Source: Podocnemis expansa (taxonomy: Eukaryota > Chordata > Testudines > Podocnemididae). From it: a stretch of 64,000 nt of DNA. This document shows positions 34,126 through 46,246 of the stretch, piece by piece. The DNA lies in assembly GCA_007922195.1 (NCBI GenBank), contig ML681992.1, forward strand, positions 1,654,613 through 1,718,612. Reading direction: 5' to 3'. Below the pieces are notes generated by a model. It was not told the origin of the DNA. It made no database searches and saw only the letters and a list, made by a program, of their open reading frames with translations. The first letter of the stretch is position 1. Each line of letters starts with the position of its first letter. Position numbers and translations under genes: made by a program.

Positions 34126-36453
34126 CAGTGTTGATTCTCATTTTGCAATTGAATTTTGAGGTTCTAAGCACCATAGAATGCATTTCAGGGGGTTTTTTTT
34201 GTTTTTTTTCCCCGACAAATAAAGTGCTACATGTGGTACGCTGGGTCATGTGTGGTCAGGCACATCAGGCAAGATGTATCCTTTTCCATGTTCTTATCAG
34301 TGTAGTTCTGTTTCTGGCACTGATATCAGTTTGGCTGCTTCTGTGAATGCATGAATGAATCTCTGAAGGTGTGCTCCCTCAGGATTACCCCAGCCTGGAT
34401 CTTAAGCAGGAACTCAGTTAGACTGGTGATCCTAAGGTGAAGTGTTCCTTTGGCTAATACTTTGGGTTACCTTTGGCTCAAATCTCTAGTGGGAACTCAG
34501 TTAGTCCAGTGATTTGGAGCCTAGGAGTACCATGTGTGCAAAACGTAAACTGGGGTAACACTCACAGTCGAGGACCCAAAACAACCATGGATCCTTGCAG
34601 AAACAAAGGTGCCAGGCTAGGCTTCATTGCAATGTAGCACTATGGCAAATAATCTATATCAACAGATTTTTTGCCAGCATTGGTGCTCAAAATGTAATGG
34701 AACAGCTGAGCTGACAGCAGAACTTACCGTCACCCCCTTTGGCTGCACAAAGTCTGGGCACCAGGGCTCCTATTCTTATACCCTACTCAGACCTATTAAC
34801 TTGGCCCCCATTTGGGATCCAAATTTACCTTGATTGGTTAATGTACCCCTTTTTTGCTGCCACCCATTAATTTGATAGGTCCACACATCACTGGACATCT
34901 ACATCCATTGAGGTGTCTGGTTTGACCAAAGCATTACCTTTATCTCCTTGGCAGTAGGCCAACCCAACACCACCAACCTTTCAGGCACTTTTCCATTTTT
35001 CATACTTATTACTTAAATTCCACATATTTTGTGCCAATTTTGTGAAGTTGAACTTTCACAGCCTGTTTCTTGTCAGCACCTTCAGTTCAAGCTCACTGTA
35101 CATTCTGTTCAGGCCCCATGCTTTGGATTACTTTGTTAGGCTTTGAGCCAGCACCTGGCCATTTCTACTTATCTTCCTTAATCTTTTTCTTTCTGCTATA
35201 CTATGTTTCTTAGCAGTTAAATTTTGTGGGCCAAAGAATAAGTCTGAATCTTTCCGATTTCAAGTGATGACAGATACAAATGGTACTTACTTTCTGAAAC
35301 ATTAATTGGTTGTATTTCATAGATGTGTAATTTTCTAGAAAGAATCACTACATATCATTAAAGATGGAAAATAGCTTCTATTTAGATCTATTTATTAAAC
35401 TTACAAGTCAGTTATCCAGGAAATCCGCACACCCCCACTCCAGCCTTCAATTACATCAGCTTCTTTAAAAAGTTTGGCTGGGAATTAATTGAATATTGTT
35501 ATATCAGTCTGCTGCACCATTTTATGCAGCAGAACCTGTATCTTCCACCATCCATTTACACTGGGGAAGAGACAAGATGAAGGTGAAAAGGCAAAAATAA
35601 ATATCTTTCTTTCTTGTTCTGCCAGCCTTTTTCAAATAAATTCTTCTGTATGCGTTTAACTGAATATAGGATTGGAATGTGATGCATTTTACAAAAAGAT
35701 TAGCCAAATAACTGTAGATATAAAATGCTGATTCTGTCATTGCTATCTTGCAACAGACATGCAATCTTTTCCGCCTTTTTTTTTTTTTTTTTTTGAAGTA
35801 AGGGTAAGAGTAGCACGGAGACAGTGGGGTTAGCTGGGTGAATTACAAAGGAGACTTAGCTACACAGAAATAAGGAGAATAATGAAGTGGCAGTAGCGTT
35901 ATAGCCACAGCAGCCAATCTTCCTTCTCTGAGTTACTATCAGAGATGATCCCTTTCACTAACATTAGGTGCAAGATTGTCCTGGCTGAAATTAGAGAAGC
36001 ACCCAGCCCATAAGGCGAATAAGTCTTTCTATACAATTTCTGCTTCCCATTCTTTAACTCTTATTTATCTGCAATGCCTGTGCGTAATTCCACAGCAACA
36101 AAAAATGCCTAGATATCTGATAGTTAGCTATAGGGAAAAACAGTAAAATTTGATTCCAGTGAAATCCAGGGGAAATTTGCCATTCATTTCATTAGGAAAA
36201 ACATTTAGTGAAAATATGTTTAGATGTTCAGTAAAATATAATAAGAAAGTCTGCTACTAGATTTTGCACCTTCAGTATTTATACCTGTAGTTAATATTTT
36301 ACTGAGCTGGGAATTTATTCAGTGTGGACTTTCCTGACCTGGGACATAAATTGTTGTGCTGCTTACAATATGTCATCCTGTGTAATTTGCCTGACATAAT
36401 ACTTCACAATTCTGAAAAGCCGATACCGAATATTTACAGTAATGGGTTTTCTG
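34126..36453. other. Unannotated DNA
   Basis: About 2.3 kb. A 19-base poly-T run lies at about 35776-35794. The stretch 34370-35200 might contain an old LTR-like repeat, but I see no matching second LTR, primer site or coding piece, so I do not call one. Confidence 0.4.
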
Positions 36454-36504
<51 letters not shown>

Positions 36505-36514
36505 GAAAGAAAAG
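36454..36514. repeat. (GAAA)n microsatellite
   Basis: About thirteen GAAA units, ending in degenerate GAGAAAGAAAAG. The lysine/arginine run in the + frame across it is a consequence of this. Confidence 0.95.
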
Positions 36515-37149
36515 ATCTTTAAATCTTTCATTTTTTAAAAAGCTTCTGCTTTGATGAAAACAATATCAATGGGACTGTGCTTTATGGGAATAGTAGAGAG
36601 TTTCTCTTCCTTAGAAGAAGCCCCAGGAGGCATTGTACTGTACTAAGAGAAAAAGTCTCCTAGTGTTCGCCACCTTCCAGGAGTTCATGGCTGTTTGCAC
36701 TGTCTCTGGGGAAGGCTCTGAACCTTGGAAGTTCCCCAGGCCAGGGCAAAGAGGGAAGGGTCATGTGAGCTCAAGAATTGGGATGATGATCCAAACTCTG
36801 TGCTGCTGGAAGAGAACATAGTCTAACTTGTAAAAAAAAGTATGACCGGAATCTGTATCAAACCTTGAAAAAGTGAGAGTGAGCATGAAGTGAGACAGCA
36901 TGTAACAATATGTGTATGTAAGGCATATTCAGACTATAAACATTTTTTTTTTAATTTCTTATATAAATTGCTGCCTGATAAATTCAGTTGTGTTATTCCA
37001 AACATTTTTGCTGGTATAATTCCATGCAGTTTAAGGTGCTCAGTAGTAAAGTTGTGTAAATAACAAGAATTTTTTGTTTGATAGTAATTCCTGTGGTAAG
37101 GGGATGATATTTCAAACATACCCCAAAATGATTTTTCCCCCCAGATTTC
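36515..37149. other. Unannotated DNA
   Basis: About 630 bp without a recognised gene or dispersed repeat. Confidence 0.5.
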
Positions 37150-37202
37150 AGAGTTCCAAAGGGGTACCCAGGTTAGTCTACATTTCCAGAGGGACAGCCA
37201 TG

Positions 37203-37592
37203 TTAGTCTGTATACAGAAAGGAAAAAGAGAGAGAGAGAGAGAGAGAGTCCAGTGGTACATTAGTGGATGTGAAAGTGAATGAGCTCCTGATGGTATGGC
37301 TGATAATGGTTGGGATCTGTGATGCTATCAGTGGAGTTGATATGTGGGCAGAGTTGGCAACAGGGTTTGTTGCTGGGATAGGTTCCTGGATTAGAATTCT
37401 TGTATAGTGTTTAAGTTGCTGGTGTGTATTTGCTTCAGGTTGGGGGGCTCTCTGTAAGCAAGGATAAGCCTGCCTCCCAAGGCTTGATACGTACCCAAGC
37501 CTTAAGGTATAACCAGATCTGCTCTGATCCTTCAGACAGAGGCCAAAACCTATAAGATCGCTATCAAGCATTCTTAAAACTACAGAACCCAC
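37203..37592 (-). pseudogene. PLE linker-region frame, fused across the dimer junction
   Basis: Of this 129-residue frame, only the part after about residue 35 (LGRQAYPCLQ to SFTFTSTNVPLD) is real PLE coding sequence, the Cys/His-containing linker before GIY-YIG. The first 35 residues are antisense of the neighbouring plus-oriented PLE. After TSTNV it runs into the CT repeat (SLSLSLS). The GIY-YIG domain is deleted in this arm. Confidence 0.75.
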
Positions 37593-38095
37593 TCAGGAAA
37601 GTGAAAATACAGATCAACAGAGCCAGATAAGTACCCGGGGGCCACTTACTACAGGACAGACCCAACAAGAAAAACAACAGAGTACAACTGGCTATCACCT
37701 ATAACCCCCCAGATAAAATTGCTCCAACATATCTTCAAAGATCTACAACCTATCGTAGAAGATGGTCCCACACTCTTTCAAGCCTTGCCAACTCTGATAT
37801 CATCACAGGTCCCAACCACATCAGCCACAACACCAGGGCTCTTTCACCTGCGTGCACATCCACTAATGTGGTATATGCCAGCAATGCCCCTCTGGTGTGT
37901 AAATTGGCCAAACCCAACTGTCCTTGCACAAAACGATAACGGACACAAATTGGACATGAAAAATGGTAACATCTTTCAACCAGTGGAACACTTCAGTCTC
38001 CCTGGACACTCAGTAGTAGACTTGAAAGTTGCCATACTTCAACAAAAAAACTCCAAAACCAGATTTCAATGTGAAACTGCAGAGCTTGTGTAACA
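37496..38095 (+). pseudogene. PLE C-terminal coding remnant (RT thumb, linker, GIY-YIG), broken
   Basis: Plus-strand pieces in shifting frames give AFLKLQNPLRKVKIQINRAR, PDKIAPTYLQRSTTY, NHISHNTRALSPACTSTNVVYA and SPWTLSS-like GIY-YIG tail words. Compared with the minus arm, a block of linker is missing between CAAGCCTTG and CCAACTCTG near 37785. The missing block is flanked in the other arm by TTG repeats, suggesting a microhomology deletion. Confidence 0.7.
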
Positions 38096-38554
38096 CAATC
38101 AAACTGGGTTTGAATAGGAACTTGCAATGGTTACCATATTACAAAAGAGAAAAAAAAATTGTCCCTGTTCCACACATTCTCTCCCTTTACTTAACTGGTG
38201 TAAATTTGCCTCATCTGTCCTCTGACTTGACTTTGCTAACACTTTCCCTCCCCCATCCTGGTATGTGTCTATATCTCTCTCAACTGTAGTTTCCACTTCA
38301 TGCATCTGACAAAGTGGGCTGGAGCCCGTGAAAGCTTACGTCCACACAAATCTATTAGTCTTTAAGGTGTCAAAGGACTCTTGTTGTCCGTGTTAATCTA
38401 GTTCAGCAAAACAAGCAGGGAGTCCTGTGGCATTATTTTGACACCAATTAAGTTTTTAGGTATTATTTTATTTGAAGTAATTTTAAGTCTGTGTAATTTT
38501 TAATAATAAAAACAAAGGAAATTTGACTATGAAGAATAATTTCAAACCAAATTG

Positions 38555-38556
38555 AC

Positions 38557-38616
<60 letters not shown>

Positions 38617-38617
38617 T
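38555..38617. repeat. (TTTC)n microsatellite
   Basis: About fifteen uninterrupted CTTT units. It is complementary to the GAAA tract at 36454. Confidence 0.95.
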
Positions 38618-38960
38618 AATTTTTTGTTAGAGGGTTTTTCTTTTTTTGCACCAATTTATTTGACAAAACTGACTAGACTTTTCAGAGTTCTAATGTTGCC
38701 AAAGATTCATGTTTTTTTTTAATTAAAATTTTAGAAATTCTCCCAGCCTTTCACAGTAGTTGATAGAATCAGCATCTATTTAAAACAGAGGGTGAACAGG
38801 GACCCTAGTTTTGATCTAATTTTGAAATTTTTGATCTAATACTGAATGTTCCATTACTCGAGTTTTTCATAGAGTTACACTGATGTCAAAGCAGAGTAAT
38901 TCAACTATATTGTCATTACTGAAATCAGTGTTAGAGAATGGGTTTTGTTTATCCTATATC

Positions 38961-39140
38961 CAGTGATTCACAACCTTTTGCATGTCACAGCAAACTTAGG
39001 AGAATATCATGACATTGCAGGACATAGCAATCCACCCACCCCAGGCCAAACCCAGCCATTTCACTGGCTCGCTGCAACACACTTACCACTGTGTGTGATG
39101 ACACAGTAATGTATCCCAGCTCAGTGATTGAGAACTGCTG
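38961..39140. mobile_element. hAT-like non-autonomous element, 180 bp
   Basis: The left end CAGTGATTCACAACCTTTTG and right end CTCAGTGATTGAGAACTGCTG form an imperfect terminal inverted repeat of the CAGTGGTTCTCAACC type known from hAT elements. The flanks CTATATC and CTGCATC may be a diverged duplication. There is no coding capacity. Confidence 0.6.
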
Positions 39141-40771
39141 CTGCATCTTATGCTGTTACCATAGATGACCACATTCAGTGCCTATTGGTTTCAATGTGCT
39201 CTTCAATCATTTCTATCAAAATGTAAGTATACAGGCATTGGCTTAATTAATGCGTATTCACACCAATAGTTTTTATTCTTGCAAGAATGCTCATTAATAT
39301 CCATGAATGCACTCACGAAATAAAGGTTTACAAGCCATTCTTGTAAAATTACCACTATGTCTTCAACTGTTAGAAAATGAAGTTCATTATGGAGGATTCA
39401 AAATGCACCACAATCAAAAACCATCATGGAAATAGTCAGGCCTAGGGTAGGAGCCATGGCAGTTGGATCTAGTGGTTAGGGAAAGTGGTCAGCATCAGAA
39501 TCAGAGTCTAGAATGATACAAAAAAGAGAAGTCAAAGCAGATGTTGAATATGACCAGGAAAATGGCTGGAGAAAGTGCAAGGCTATAGCAAATTAAGGAT
39601 TAAGATGTTGGCTACCATTATCAGGAAGGAGATCCTGAGAGAACCTAGTGAGATTTTCAACATAAACCTCAGCACCTAACTGTAATGTTGCTTGAATGAA
39701 AGAAAATGAGAATTACAGTCTCATTTCTTACTTTCCTTGTAGCTGTATCTTGAAAATTCATTTCAGTTAAAGAGTAAGTTCTAACTTTTGAAAATTCCAT
39801 TAGGTACCTAACTATATTTTTAAATTCCCTTAACAATCTGACCTCTAGTGGTTTGGGGATATTTGAAAGTTTTCTGAAGAGAATCTACTGCCATTCTAGC
39901 CAGGTGCCACACCCAAAATGTATTACATCTCCCAGAATTCCATTTCCTTATATAGGCATGAAGCGTCAGAAAATGACCTGTCTGCTTTCCATTCTTCCAA
40001 AAAAAATTAGTCTTTCATCTATATTCATGCTAATTCTTGCCTGTCAACCCATCATTTATGATGCAGAAAAAATTATGCTGCCTGATCATACAAAAGAGTT
40101 GGGGAGAGGGGCTTATTACACTTTCAAGGTTTTCTGGAGCAGCAATTATGAAATGCAAGTTCATTAATGTTCAGTGCCTAGTGAGAGACCATCTGTTTCT
40201 TCAGGTTTTTTGCTTGAAGGATAGAAGCAAATGTATGTATTCTGTAATTTACTAAGTAAATACATTTTGTAAATATTTATTATCAGGCTGTTGGTCATGA
40301 TGCTATAAAAAATTGAACTGATAATGCATTTATAAGGTCTGCTTTATACCTATATCCCTCAATCTAAATTTTAAGAGACAAAAATATACTGTAGATTTTG
40401 GAAAGAGAAGGTGGTCAGACTATGACTGGCGATTGTATACACTATAACAATGCATATGTCTTGGACATGACAATCCCTCAGAAGTGATCCATTTTCAGAC
40501 TTCAAGTATTCTTTCATTGGTCACTTCTATCAATCAGGAAAAAATATGAAAATGTATTAAAATGTTTTAAATTAATCCATTCTAAATTCAAAGCTCACCA
40601 AATCACACTTCTAATAGACCTTTAATCTTCCAAATATTAGGAGTTTTTCATTATATTTGCTTCTGAAATAAAGGAGTTACCAGCAACTTATATATTTACC
40701 TCCTGTTCAACGTGAAGTTAATTGATTTCTCTGCTGCTGTCAGACTGAGAAATAACCAGAGCTCTGATCAC
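39141..40771. other. Unannotated AT-rich DNA
   Basis: About 1.6 kb with no recognised gene or repeat. The overlapping frames at 39853-40255 lack motifs. Confidence 0.5.
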
Positions 40772-41042
40772 ATAGGCTATGTCTATACTTGGCCTGTCAG
40801 TTTGAATTCCTAAATTCAAATTGGTCAATTCAAATTAATACTTATTAATTTGAATTGAATGAATTTGAATTGACATGGCCACACCACAAACTCCAACTCG
40901 AATTGGCATGTTCACAGGCAGGACTTGCCAATTCAAATTGGAGGGGGCCACCATATTTGGTGTGGCAAAATGGCCATGTAAAATGGCCATTGCCACGGCC
41001 AATCCCCTGCCAGGCTCTGACAGTCTGAGCCGGGCACAGGGA

Positions 41043-41735
41043 AAGGCATCCCCTGCCCAGCTCCAGCTGCAGTGGGGCTAAAGCTCAGGAGGGGATGCTT
41101 TACCCCATGCCAGTCACAGACTGCCAAAGCCTGACAAGGGAAGTTTCCCCTGTGAGGGACGGGGGCAACCTTCTTCCTACGGGGCTGCCCACTGGGAAGA
41201 GACCCTGGCAGGTGGCTTCTGTTTGGCTGACCACCCGCGGGCAAGGCACCCAGCAGGCGGCTTCCCCAGCACTGGCCACCCACCAAGTGACTTGCCAACG
41301 GGCAAGCCACCTGTCAGCTTGCTTTGCCGGCGGGTGGCCAGCCCAAGAAAAGCTGCCCACTGGGGAGCGTTTTCCTGGTGGGCAGCTGTGGAGGAGAAGC
41401 TGCCCGCTGGGGTCTCTTCCTGGTGGGTGGCCAGTCCCGCAGATGCACGCGGGGATGTTTTTGCCCCTGCACACGCCTGGAGGGGAGAAGCCACATGGGT
41501 GGCTGCTTCTCCCCTGCGCGCCCTGTACGAGCTGCACAGGGATGCTTTTGCCCCATGCAGCTGCAGGGCAGAAATGGCACAGGGGAGAAGCAAGCCCCCA
41601 CACAGTCAGCCCCCATCTGCTGTGCGCGGGGATGCTTTTTCCCCCGCATGCGGATGCAGGCAAGAAGCTGCACAGGGGGTTGATTCTAACTCATGCAGCC
41701 AGCCCCACACAAGCTGTAGGGGGGGATGCTTTCCC
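41043..41735. repeat. Dispersed GGGGATGCTTT units in MITE core
   Basis: The unit (G)GGGATG(C/T)TTT..CCCC(T/A/G)GC recurs near 41090, 41451, 41539, 41628 and 41725. It is interspersed with CCCACTGGG and CCTGGTGGG(C/T)(A/G)G words near 41187-41430. The arrangement looks like a degenerate minisatellite of variable period. Confidence 0.65.
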
Positions 41736-41849
41736 CCTGCCCAGCTGTCAGGGGTCCCTGTCCTCATCCAGGTGACAGGAACCAGGGGTGTCGCTGGCAC
41801 TAGGCACCGGGGGCACATGCCCTGAATCCCAGCGCCGGTGCCCCAGATC

Positions 41850-42230
41850 TGGCGGGGCCACCCCTCTACCGGTCTTTGGCCCAATTGGGCCGGAGGTCCG
41901 GGGCCTAGCCGCCGGCGGCCATGGTGGCCTCGTTCTGGGACAGGGATCCAGGGCCTGGCCGCCTGCAGCGGCAGTGGCCTTGTCCCTGGCTGAGGATCTG
42001 GGGCCCAGCTACCCGCAGTGGCCCCATCCCCAGCCAGGGACCCAGGGCCTGGCCACCCGTGGCCGCGGTGGGGAATCTGGGGCCCGGCCACCAGTGGTGG
42101 CGGTGGCTCTGTCCCTGGCCGGGGATGCAGGGCCTAGCCACCTGTGGCCACGTGGCAGCTTCCGGCCCTGTCCCCGGCCGGGGGTGGGGGCTGCTGGCTG
42201 GGGGACCTGGCCTGAGGGCCGAGGGTGGGG
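41850..42230. repeat. Minisatellite with about 65-70-bp unit in MITE core
   Basis: GGGCCTAGCCGCC, GGGCCTGGCCGCC, GGGCCCAGCTACC, GGGCCTGGCCACC, GGGCCCGGCCACC and GGGCCTAGCCACC occur at intervals of about 55-70 bp. They are each followed by a GTGGC-rich stretch and CTGTCCCTGGC. There are at least six units with point differences. Confidence 0.75.
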
Positions 42231-42655
42231 CCTGGGCCAGTGCCCTGGGTCCCAGCCCAGGCAGTGACGCCCCTGACAGGAACCCCATTCCCCACAGCCA
42301 GATCTGGCTGGCGGGGGGGTGAAGGCTCCTTTGGGGCTAGTTGCCCTGGGTGCCAAAGGGCTGGTCTTCCTCCCAGGGTACATGGGAGACTGGGAGGAAG
42401 GTCAAGCCTTGTCAATTCAAACTCAGTGAGTTTGAAATGACATGGCCACACTAGGTTAGTTCGAACTCCTGGGTTCGAATTAACCCTGACTTTGATTTGA
42501 AACGAAGTTTGACAAATTCAAAGTCAGCTTTCATCAATTCGAAGTGAAGAGTGCCTCACTTCAAATTGATGAAAGTGGGCATGTCCAGGGTCCTAATAGA
42601 ATTCAAATTGACAGTCATCAATTTGAATTCTGCCATAAGTGTAGACACACCCATA

Positions 42656-43108
42656 CATTTAAATTACCAAACTTTCAAGGATAGCTCTGTGCAGGCCCAA
42701 AGAAGACAGAACATGAAGAAGCCATAGAAAAAAGACAGGAAGATAAAATGACACAGTGACAGAAACTCAAGCGCAGGGGCAAAGTGGAGAGAGCAGAGTG
42801 GGGAAGGATGCAAAGAGGAGGCAGGGACATGAGTAGTGGTGTGGGAGAGTCAGAAGAGGACTAGTGAGACCAACAACAACAAAAAAAATGTCATTAACAT
42901 TACCAAAGGTATGTATATGGATACATGTGGGTATGTTTTAAAACAAAAGCAAACACTTCTGGTGAGATTACTGGTTGCAGTAGAAAACAAGATGATGCTA
43001 GAGTGAGAGAAAATTGGAGAGACCATGGTACATCATGAGAGATGAAGTCTCACTTGTAACTTTTTGTACAGTTAAATCGTGAAAGTTCTCGATTAGGCTA
43101 TAGTTCAC

Positions 43109-43139
<31 letters not shown>

Positions 43140-43825
43140 ACTCTTACACTTATCCTCACCAAAGCTAAGGAGCTTCTCATACAAGATTATTTATTAAAAG
43201 TGAAGTTTTCAGTACAGACCAGTAATTTAAGGGTAAGAAAACCATCCTTACAAGAACTTTGCAGCCTTCTAGAAAGAAAGAAAGAAAGAAAGAAAGAATT
43301 CAAAATTCAGAAAAAATGTAAAAGGAACTCCTGTATGCAGAAGAATGATCAGACCACTAAACAAATTTAATTCTGCCCTTTAATTCTTCATTCTATCCTT
43401 TCAACTTTTTTTAGAAAGGCTTTGTTCCTGGCAGCTCTAATTCACATAATTAAGGATTTATAGATCAAGTCTGTGCATTGAAAGTTATGTAGTTTTGTGA
43501 CTTTGTGATTTCTCCAAAGTTTGTGAAAATCACAGTGTTTGACTGGATACATATTAAATGTTGTAAAATAACTGCACTGATTCTTCAGGTACATCCCTGG
43601 CAATTCCCTCATCTTTATCTTAATTTTCCTAAGGGCTTTCCTAAGTCTGCAGTTTCTGAAAACAGAAATATCAAATGTATGAGAGTTTCTTAGACATCAA
43701 AGTAGCCTTAGCTCTTTTTGTCCAAGCACAATATTCACATATAGTACTACACATTTTTTTCTAGTTAGTTGTGCAAGCTCTGCTTTGGAGTTACTTTTAT
43801 AACTAGAGACACATCCATTATGTTC
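42656..43825. other. Unannotated DNA with two microsatellites
   Basis: About 1.2 kb without a gene or dispersed repeat. An AAAT tract lies at about 43110-43132 and an AAAG tract at about 43272-43298. Confidence 0.55.
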
Positions 43826-43880
43826 CAAAGAGGCAGCCGTGTTAGTCTAGTAAAGCTTTAAGACTCCTTGCTTTTTTTAG
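43826..43880 (-). mobile_element. Short PLE 3'-end fragment
   Basis: AGCCGTGTTAGTCTAGTAAAG followed by CTTTAAGACTCC is the reverse complement of the PLE 3' tail with an internal deletion. It is about 55 bp long. Confidence 0.65.
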
Positions 43881-46243
43881 TCATTATGTTGACATTCAGA
43901 TACCACTATGATTAAAAAAAAAAAACCACACACAAAACAAAACAGAATTTTATACTCCATAGAGTTACCATGAATTAGGATAACAATTGAGTTGTAGGCC
44001 AGAATTACGTGAAGCATTTATGCACATTCTTATATCTAAGACAAGATAGCTGAATCTGGACCAGAATCTAGTAAGGATTGATTTTCTTATGTTCTTTGTT
44101 TAATCAGGTTTTTGGGAAGTATTATTCACCACTCCTACCTATCCCAAATTAGTTGGTTGAAAAGAAAGTTGTGTGAGTAAGTCATTACTATGTTTGTGGT
44201 CACTCATGAGGTGCAACTCTTTGTTTTGGATAACTAATGCCATCTTAGTGTTTCATTCTTGCCTACCTCCCAGCCCACTCCCAGCTCAGGGAAACACCAA
44301 GGGACAGAGTTCAGGGTGCTTACCTCTTCTTGTTCATTTCTATGCTTTCAGATATCCATGGAATCTCTTTAATCAAACATTAATACTAAGCATCCCTTGT
44401 TTCTAATACTTGGTTTTGTTTTAACTTAAATGCACATGCTTATTTTTTAATCATTAAGTTACTATTTTAATTTATTTGCTTTATCACAGCATTTATGGTT
44501 CCCTGTTACAGAACAGAATCTCATTGCTGTAGGTGCTGTAGCTCATAGAACAAAAGGATGATCCCTGCTCCAAGGAGCATAAGTCAAGAGTCAATAGGTG
44601 GACACAAACAAACAGGTTGGGGAGTAGAAAGAAACAGGGACAATACCAGCTAGTATGATAGCCAGTAGCCTCTGTATGCTAGCAGCCTAAACATTGTCAA
44701 GTTGTTTGTGGACAGATCGTGGAAGAAGGGGTTTAAGGAGGAATTTGAAGATAGAGATGAGGTGGTTTTACAAATACTTCCAGGGGGGCATCACCCAAGA
44801 GCGTGGTACAGCACAAAGTAGTTTGTCTGAAAAATGAACAAGTCATCAGTAGGGGATGGTATCATGAACAAATCTGAGGTGAGCATAGATAGCTTGATAG
44901 TGAGTGAGAAACAATTGATATGGTAGGGATTGATTGTGAATAGCCTTGAAAGTGAATATAAGAATGTTTATGTTTGATATGAGAGAGGAGAAACCAGCAA
45001 ACCATTTTATTAGACTTAACTTTAGTTTAATAACCATTTTGCCATGAAATAATATTTTTGAAGATATGAATGCATAGGTTCATGGAGGACAGATTGTTTT
45101 AAAAAGAAGCACTCAAAAGTATTAATCAAATACATTATTCTTTGAGCCAGTTATTACCTATTCTGATTATGAAATTGATTTTATATGCAAATAGATGTGT
45201 CCAAATTGTGTACAATTACAATAGTGGCATTGGAGATTAAAGGCTGTTTAGACATACAGATGCTTATTAAAAAATAAACTACAATGTGTACAGTAGAAAA
45301 CTGAGAAAGCTGCTCATATTTCCAGTTTAAGTCATATCTTCACACAAATCCCTTAACAATGCCAATTCAAAAAAAAGTGAGTATTTGTCATATAGAGGTG
45401 AGTTTTATTGTCATTTAAATGCCTGCATTCAGAACACTGTAGGATATGTGCTACTTGCAGATAGTTGAAGGAAACCCACAACAGTGATAACTATTAATAA
45501 GTGTCTGCTACAGATAAAGAAATAAATCTAAATTCTAGTGTAGCACAGGCTGTGTACTTAGTCATTTCTAAGTACTGGGTAATGGCATGTAATGTCTGTT
45601 GTAGACTATTACCCCTCCCTCAAATTTTAAAATTCTTGAATCTCCTAGTGATTGCATTCTTGGTTCTGCTGGTGCTACATAATTATTTTAGTCAAACCAA
45701 TCTTAAAAAAAAATAGATGCTATTTCAATCACAATATTTGAAAATCTTACAGATATTATATCTTGTTATTTAATAAAATGTTTTGAATATTTTAGCTTCA
45801 TAGTGTCATTTCAAATATGAGCCACAGTTTGAGAAAAGACTTAACAAGGAGGTGATTTAGCACAACATTCTTTTTGCATAAATGGACTAATAAATCTTCT
45901 TCACTGACAAAGTATACCATATGTGTTAGCCTGTGCTGTATTAAAAATATAGTCTCTTAACCCACTGAATGATTGGAAGTAAATAAACTGACTGCCAAAA
46001 AACCTATCCTGGGTATGACCACAGAATTCACCAAACCTTGGAGGGGGAGAAACCTTCACATATGCATGAGCAAGAATTAGATATGGTGACAAGGTGATTA
46101 AAGAGCAGCTGGGTGTGACACCCCAATAAAGTACAACAAGATATATAACTCCCAATTATGGGCAAATGCCCTGCTGTTCAAAACAGATGTGTGTGCCTGA
46201 TGTTTAACACTGGTGCTTAGATCCAGATTCAGAAAGTAGAGAT
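43881..46243. other. Mostly unannotated DNA
   Basis: About 2.4 kb. No gene is recognised. The middle (about 44530-45020) has the feel of an old dispersed repeat and is listed separately with low confidence. Confidence 0.45.
44530..45020. repeat. Possible old amniote dispersed repeat, family unknown
   Basis: Segments GATCCCTGCTCCAAGGAGC, GGGTTTAAGGAGGAATTTGAAG, and GAATAGCCTTGAAAGTGAATATAAGAATG resemble words I remember from a widespread amniote repeat. I cannot name the family or see its edges. A repeat-library search would settle it. Confidence 0.35.
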
Positions 46244-46246
46244 TCA

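Larger units (their letters stand above)
37150..38440. mobile_element. Head-to-head PLE dimer with partial coding regions
   Basis: 37187-37490 is a PLE in minus orientation. It has the tail AGCCATGTTAGTCTGTATAC, a CT/GA tract at 37227-37248, then frame LGRQAYPCLQRAPQPEANTH through NPVANSAHISTPLIAS, which is the linker between RT and GIY-YIG. 37496-38388 is a PLE in plus orientation with NQICSDPSD, AFLKLQNPLRKVKIQINRAR, KIAPTYLQRSTTY, TSTNVVYA and a degenerate GIY-YIG region, then the 3' UTR with CTTTAAGGTGTCAAAGGACTC. Another short minus-oriented tail, CCGTGTTAATCTAGTTCAGC, lies at 38388-38436. The junction at 37479-37503 is AAGGCTTG, 9 bases, CAAGCCTT. Confidence 0.85.
40775..42652. mobile_element. 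Large MITE, AATTCGAATT family, 1,878 bp, ATA target duplication, GC-rich core
   Basis: It begins GGCTATGTCTATACTTGGC and ends CCATAAGTGTAGACACACCC, inverted copies. ATA at 40772-40774 and 42653-42655 is the 3-bp duplication. Both arms (about 100-230 bp) contain AATTTGAATT, AATTCGAATT and TCAATTCGAAG palindromes, and match the small element at 32117. The 1.5-kb core (about 40940-42410) is GC-rich and made of at least three kinds of tandem units. Long frames occur on both strands and in several phases simultaneously (up to 226 residues), as expected from stop-poor GC-rich repeats. I see no transposase motif. Confidence 0.88.

Noticed and set aside
34370..35200. Possible endogenous retroviral LTR-like region
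   Set aside because: Some words looked LTR-like, but there is no paired copy, no TG...CA boundary with duplication, and no coding remnant.
36420..36554. Basic lysine/arginine-rich frame
   Set aside because: It is the translation of the GAAA microsatellite.
41095..42322. Long open frames (up to 226 residues) on both strands
   Set aside because: They overlap in several phases on both strands in a GC-rich minisatellite inside a MITE. Stop-poor composition explains them, and no domain or catalytic motif is visible.
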